Shown here piece by piece: positions 56,046 through 64,000 of a DNA stretch of 64,000 nt; the stretch's first letter is position 1, and each line of letters starts with the position of its first letter. Source of the DNA: Strigamia acuminata (Eukaryota > Arthropoda > Chilopoda > Geophilomorpha > Linotaeniidae); the NCBI GenBank assembly GCA_949358305.1, contig OX442315.1:10564427-10628426 (forward strand), written 5' to 3'. The position numbers and the translations under genes are program-made. The notes beneath the pieces are model-generated. The model did not search any database, was not told the origin of the DNA, and saw nothing but the letters and a program-made list of their open reading frames with translations.

Positions 56046-59000
56046 TATTTGTTTATTTATTATTTATAATTATTATGGTTATTATTATTATTATTTATAA
56101 TTATTATGGTTATTATTATTATTATTATTATTTATTTATTTATTATTTATTATTATTATTATTATTAGTTTATGTTTACGTTTGACTCAAGTTCAAGTTT
56201 GAGCTTGACTCAAATTTTAGTCTTAGCTTTGTTTGGCTTTCAAATGTAAAAGTGTGACTGTTATGGTCTTCTCCGTGGCTGTCTTGGGACTGGATACCAT
56301 GGGTGGGTCGTACCCTCACGTAAATGATAGAGCCGGGGACTCCAGATTGTTGGTTGTTGGCCTTTAATCCGTTGTCTAGGGATCGGAAACTCCCATCACC
56401 CGTGTTGGCGGTGCCGGGAAGGCACGCCACACCATCAACCGACCTGTCATGCACAGGGATGAATCCCCATGGATGACTAGTTGGTTAACATAACATTCTG
56501 CTGTACTCATCTACAGCCCACGCAGCCGCTATGGAGGCTGTAGCAGGCCCATCGTCCTGCTACTGAGTGTCGCAGTGGTGAATGGAGAGGAGAGCGGTGT
56601 CAGCACAGGGCATGACTGCATGACTGCCCTTGCTGGCTTCAGGACATTCCTTGCACATGACTGTCTCATTTAAGACCCAGCGCTCTTACCTCTGTCATGG
56701 TTGGTGACAGACTCTCTTCTCCCCCACCACTCAGCTCCCTCCTTCCCTATACTGGGTCAGTTTACCCCACAAGGGGGAATGACCTTAAGGTCAGTGAGCA
56801 GCGTGTGGAGTGACGCAGGTGACCGTGGGTGGCCAAGCGGTCACAAAAGTAATTTAGAATATCAGCTCTGAAAAGATGTGGATTTTACTTGTAAACACTC
56901 AACAGCTCCCACACAAAACACCTGCCCAGTGCCCATACGGTGCCAGAATGTATAAAAAAGTTGTTTTCCATTGAGTTTGATGAAAATTGGTAAATTACTG
57001 ATTGAAAACAATTCATTAGGCAATTCATTACATTATTATGTGGAATAAATATTCTGATACCATCTGGACAAAGTTGTGCAAACTGTTACAAGAATGCTTC
57101 TTTGTTGTTAAGTATTGTTAAGTATTGATATTAATATTAATATAGACTTTCTTAATGGCAACAGAGGATCGAATGGATTTTACTACTTATATGATTCATC
57201 CGCATAATTCATGGATGCACGTCACTTTCACAAGACAATCTGTAAGTTTCACTTGTTAAGTCAAATACGACTTCTATTACCATAAACCAGGGTTACTTTG
57301 ATCCAATTTTGTTAAATTTTATTATAATTTGAAAACTAATTATGAGAATTTCTCCATATTTTGATACAAAGTACAACTACATTTCAAAAGTTTAGAAAGT
57401 GAGTGAAAAATTCATTCACTTTGTGAATAACACCAAAAATATGACTTAAAAGTTAAGCAAAACCAATTTATACCATCAGATTTGAATAAAACAATTATTT
57501 TTCATCTAAAATAGCTTATAGTTACATATATTTAGTTATATAGTTTAGTTACAAATCGAGATTTTCAAAACCTCACTTGTGTCAAAAGTTTAGAAAGTTG
57601 AAAAAATCATTTCATAAGTTTAGAAAGTGCAACATAATTCCTTTATTTCGACTTGAAAATAGGACATTTTCATTTTTTTGTTTAGTATTTTGTTGGATGA
57701 TCTCTGCATCGTATGACCGCTTTCAATCTGCGAGGCATTGTAGACAATACAGTAGGGGGCAAAACAATTGCGACATGTTGAATATCATGGCTGTATCTCG
57801 ATAAATAAAGGAGGAAAATCAATGAAATTTTAAGTGAATATTAGTCCAACATTCTGCTTTTATGACAATCTATCCATTAGTTCTAGAGAAAAAAATTATT
57901 TTATGAAGTGACTGCTCTGAAAAAATAGTTCAGTGTTGATTTGGGAATGCGAAAGGTTGGAAATCTCCAATCCATTGAAGAAATAATGAATACTAATGAT
58001 TACAGAGACAATTTAGAAAGAAATCTTGAGGAATAAAAAAACATTGGCGTTGGTTGTATCAACAGGATAACAACCAAAAACATACATCAAAATTTGCGTG
58101 TGAATATTTCACACCAAAAAAAATCAGACATCTTCAATGGCTTTCTCAGTTATTTGAAACTTAATCCAATTGAACAGTTATGAGATGATTTCTTGATTTA
58201 AACCAAAAACTTTCTCTAAAGTTGAGAAAAAAATGTTCCAAAGTTGAAATTAGCTTTGCTTGATGTTTGGGTGTAAAGTGTGTCTAAAACAGTGCTACTA
58301 AAATTGCTTGGAAGTCTGGCTGAATAATTGAAAGCAATAGTAAGCTAAAAGATGGCCAACAAAGCATTAACAGACATTGTTGTAAGGTTTCTCGATGGTT
58401 AACAGAGTTTGTTAACTTACCTTTGCCTCTTAAATTTTGATGTCACTTCATAAAATAATTTTTTTCTCTAGAACTAATGGATAGATTGTCATAAAATTTT
58501 AGGTGAACAAAGCAGAATGTTGGACAAATATTCAGTTAAAATTTCATTGGTTTTCCTCCTTTATTTATCGAGATACAGCCATGAGATTCAACATGTCGCA
58601 ATTGTTTTGCCCCCTGCTGTATTGTCTACAATGCCTCGCAGATTGAAGGCGGTCATACGATGCAGAGATCATCCAACAAAATACTAAACAAAAAAATGAA
58701 AACATCCTATTTTCAAGTCGAAATAAAGGAATTATATTGCACTTTCTAAACTTATGAAATGATTTTTTCAACTTTCTAAACTTTTGACACAAGTGAGGTT
58801 TTGAAAATCTCGATTTGTAACTAAATTATATAACTAAATATATGTACCTATAAGCTATTTTAGATGAAAAATAATTGTTTTATTCAAATCTGATGGTATA
58901 AATTGGTTTTGCTTAACTTTTAAGTCATATTTTTGGTGTTATTCACAAAGTGAGTGAATTTTTCACTCACTTTCTAAACTTTTGAAATGTAGTTGTAGGT

Positions 59001-60026
59001 AAGTATGTATTGATTCTGATTCCGTTATTAAAAAAAATCTGGACTCATAATGGTGTGGACAATCTCACCTCTGCAAGGTGATGAGTTTGGCCGGTTATCA
59101 AAAATTGCCGAAAAAACATAGAAAACCTCATAAGGTTAGTTTTACATTTTTTAGCTTGAACAACTAGATATACATGTATATAAAAAATATGAAAAAAAGC
59201 ATGCTTTAATGCTCATCTCCATATTTTTTCCATCCTGTACTGTAACAACCAAGAGTTTTTTCATAGTCAGACACTACTTCATTTTTTAATTTTTGGCCAA
59301 AGTCACCCCGGTTTACAATACTTCTATAATATTGATAAAACATGACAGTGATCCTGGTTAGGCATTGCTTCCTTAAAGTTCCTGATTTTAGTTATTTCCA
59401 CGCATCATTTAAGATCAATAATGTGCATCAACAAAAGATATTAATTGTAGGAAATACTAACATTATTACCGTATATTTAATTACCAGTTTTCTCGGTTGA
59501 AAACACCAACAAAACCTTGTGTAGACATGGAAGAATTTACAAAATGTGAGGACGACTGTCTTATGGAAAACAGACAAAACATTTCATGCAGGTTTAACGA
59601 AATAAATTTGTGTTTTTGCGTTGTTCTCATTTTTTTATCACCCTCAGCTTACCATTCATTACCAACTCGTCGTTGCCTTCTTGCGCCAATTCCACCTCGG
59701 CTAACCGAGTTATCAAATCTTACCTGAAGGATGTTTTGAAAACCAAATGTCGGTGTCATCCTCCGTGTCAACACACCTTCTACATTCCCCAATTGGAATA
59801 TAACCAGGTATCCCCCGCAGCCATTGAGCGATCTGTTCTATTGTCGCATTTTGAATTAGAAAGTAATTTCCGAGAAGTGTTCAAAGAAGAACTAGTTATA
59901 CCATTTGAAAAACTTGTTTGCGATATCGGATCTATTCTCGGATTCTTTCTGGGATTATCATTTTTTTCACTTTTGAATCAAATATCCGACATTTCCTCTT
60001 TTCTCAACAATTTCTTTAAAACCTAA
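52680..60026 (+). CDS. Concatenated two-subunit DEG/ENaC sodium channel (about 787 aa, 11 exons)
   Basis: Exons: 52680-53031, 53135-53217, 53277-53367, 53453-53562, 53742-53846, 53918-54030, 54521-55337, 55425-55538, 57146-57241, 59488-59591, 59648-60026. Phases agree throughout and lengths sum to whole codons. Unit 1: TM1 (FYSVIWYFIIALIVSVWFY, about 42-62), FPGISI after TM1, cysteine-bearing ectodomain, TM2 with CDIGGFMGLYVGTS (GTS at 384-386, the G-x-S selectivity motif). Unit 2: TM1 (WIKALIVFSCICVCFY, about 449-464), IPTVLICN (the FPAVTIC counterpart), ectodomain with KCRCHPPC, TM2 with CDIGSILGFFLGLS (about 753-766). TM2 of unit 1 and TM1 of unit 2 lie in one uninterrupted exon. Both ectodomains are shorter than the usual family length. 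The end of exon 8 is less certain (alternative donor at 55521). Confidence 0.87.
55539..57145. other. DEG/ENaC intron with (ATT)n repeat and a GC-rich foreign-looking block
   Basis: ATT/ATTT microsatellite at about 56010-56167, followed by a ~600-bp block (56262-56865) of clearly higher GC with unique-looking sequence and several short inverted segments. No intact ORF or recognisable RNA gene is present. Remnant of a non-LTR element is one possibility. Confidence 0.5.
57372..58997. mobile_element. Degenerate Tc1/mariner element with very long inverted repeats
   Basis: TA-flanked ends CTACATTTCAAAAGTTTAGA and its complement. The inverted repeats run about 530-540 bp on each side (57372-57910 and 58440-58997). 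The centre, read on the plus strand, keeps a broken transposase tail: QQDNNQKHTSKFACEYF and LNPIEQL, with stops and frame breaks. These match the Tc1 catalytic region (QxDNxPxH and NPIE). It lies in the DEG/ENaC intron between exons 57146-57241 and 59488-59591. Confidence 0.88.
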
Positions 60027-61205
60027 CCAATTTTAAAATTTAAAAATTTAAAAAATGTAATACACACTTAAACTAAACTTATATTAATTGTGGACAGTGT
60101 TGTTTAATTAATTCTGAAGTAATTTTTTTCCGCTCTTTCGTTTGGTGTTTAGTTTATAAGCTTATGTCAAAAAATGCTGTAATAATTCTAAGCCATTGAA
60201 GAAATTTAATCTCGATGTAGTTACTTAATAAAACCGCACACAATAAAAGATTGAGTCATTAATTAACCGAAAAATATTTTCAAAAAATTTATCTTGCACA
60301 GCCAATCAACAATTTGGTTTTCTTTGTTATAACATGTTGTAACGGTTTAATATTAATAAATTCTATCCCTTCTCTATTTGTGAAACATTCTCCTTGCCTG
60401 CTCACAATATTAGAAAATTAAGTGACATCCTATAAAGTAAACAGTGCTTTTTATGTCCATAAATATAGGAAACCTAATTAACACTTGGTTCAGCACAAAC
60501 AAACAATAAAACCCTAAATCCATCAAACAATTTAAAATTAAAGTAAAAAAAAAAAACCATATGGCAAATTATTGAAGCTTTACTCACCTATAGGGATGCT
60601 GGATAACTTGAAGGGGCGCTATGATAGGACACCATGATCACCTACAGGAGACCCGTGAACCAAAAACGTTTGGGAACCACTGGTCAAATACTTTCATTAA
60701 AAAAATAATAAATTTGCTTGCACACAAGTAAATGCTGACTCATATCTACTTAAATCATCTTAGCAACCACGCTTCAGCTTCAATTAAAACACTTCATAAA
60801 TTGCAATTTCATAAAGTGACACAAAGTTTTATCATTCATTAGTTAATTGTTTCATTTTCCCTTCCCCACACCCCCTCAAAAAAGACAGACACAAACTAAA
60901 ACTGTTATAATATCACGCCAAATAAGAGAATAGATTTTATTACTACTTTTATGACTGCAACATGAAAATAGAAGAAACTTTTAATATCATCATAAAAAGG
61001 CTTAATTTTCAATTAAACCAAAATAAACGTTTGAGTGCAGTTAACAATCTCAATATACATATACATATATACATTGAATGCATACATATTTATGTGAATA
61101 TATAGATCATTTTTATACAATGTCTGTTTAAACTTTACACAAGAAGCAAAGTGTGAGAAATGACAGAGAAACAAAACTCAACAAACAAATGAATAAATTA
61201 GTAAA
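60027..61205. other. Intergenic region between convergent DEG/ENaC and otoferlin genes
   Basis: Holds both 3' UTRs. Plus-strand AATAAA occurs at 60227-60232 and 60242-60247 (DEG/ENaC side), and minus-strand AATAAA at 60936-60941 (otoferlin side). Nothing else is seen. Confidence 0.5.
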
Positions 61206-63824
<2,619 letters not shown>

Positions 63825-63837
63825 TCAAAGTAGACTT

Positions 63838-63912
63838 TGACCAATACCGATACCGGTATCGGCCGATATTTTGATATTCACCGATATCAGATCCGATATT
63901 TTTTTGCGTGGC
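63838..63912. repeat. CCGATA-based palindromic repeat in an otoferlin intron
   Basis: ACCGATACCGGTATCGG followed by more CCGATAT and GATATCGG words, strongly self-complementary. Likely one end of a short foldback element. Confidence 0.6.
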
Positions 63913-64000
63913 CGATACCGATATTGCCATGTTTCTAAAACGTATCGTTTTAGACTAAAACATAAAATAAATTAATAGACGCAATTTTGATTTAATTTTT

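Noticed and set aside
57577-58792. Twin 75-codon frames on opposite strands starting MCQKFRKLKK
   Set aside because: They are mirror copies in the two inverted repeats of the Tc1 relic and do not match a transposase.

Overview
The window is AT-rich animal nuclear DNA: multi-exon genes with short GT-AG introns, animal-specific channel families, many transposon relics and many minisatellites. Interrupted TTAGG-type repeats (12141-12203) and the gene set suggest an arthropod or another protostome. I cannot name the species from sequence alone.

Layout. (1) 1-11932: a minus-strand Ty3/gypsy LTR retrotransposon. In element order it has a 5' LTR (10920-11932) containing seven covarying hairpins, a tRNA-Pro-type primer site, gag, a canonical -1 frameshift signal, pro-pol broken by one in-frame TGA, an unusual third ORF that appears to be spliced, a polypurine tract and part of the 3' LTR (1-244). 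(2) 11933-15774: gene-poor DNA with a foldback region, TTAGG-like repeats and a direct duplication, one copy of which carries a 412-bp MITE. (3) 15775-46991: three complete head-to-tail TRPA channel genes on the minus strand (about 1159, 1150 and 1188 or 1156 codons), separated by only 357 and 462 bp. They share an almost identical exon/phase pattern. Their introns hold many minisatellites, most with 19-24 bp units. (4) 46992-52679: intergenic DNA with two MITEs. (5) 52680-60026: a plus-strand DEG/ENaC-family gene whose single reading frame encodes two consecutive channel subunits (TM1-ectodomain-TM2-TM1-ectodomain-TM2, about 787 aa). Two of its introns hold transposon or foreign-looking material. 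(6) 61206-64000: the 3' end of an otoferlin gene on the minus strand (C2F domain to C-terminal membrane anchor), with a piggyBac-like MITE carrying a GC-rich core in its last intron.

Together the host genes are a sensory and neuronal set: TRPA cation channels (chemo- or thermosensation), a DEG/ENaC sodium channel (mechano-, acid- or peptide-gated) and otoferlin (calcium-triggered vesicle fusion). This is a thematic inference, not evidence of co-regulation. The observations most worth a second look are the concatenated two-subunit DEG/ENaC polypeptide and the array of seven covarying hairpins in the retrotransposon LTR.

Exon borders were read by eye from splice consensus and frame continuity. 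For the four complete host genes the exon lengths sum to whole codons, which supports the models, but individual borders may be off by one or a few bases.
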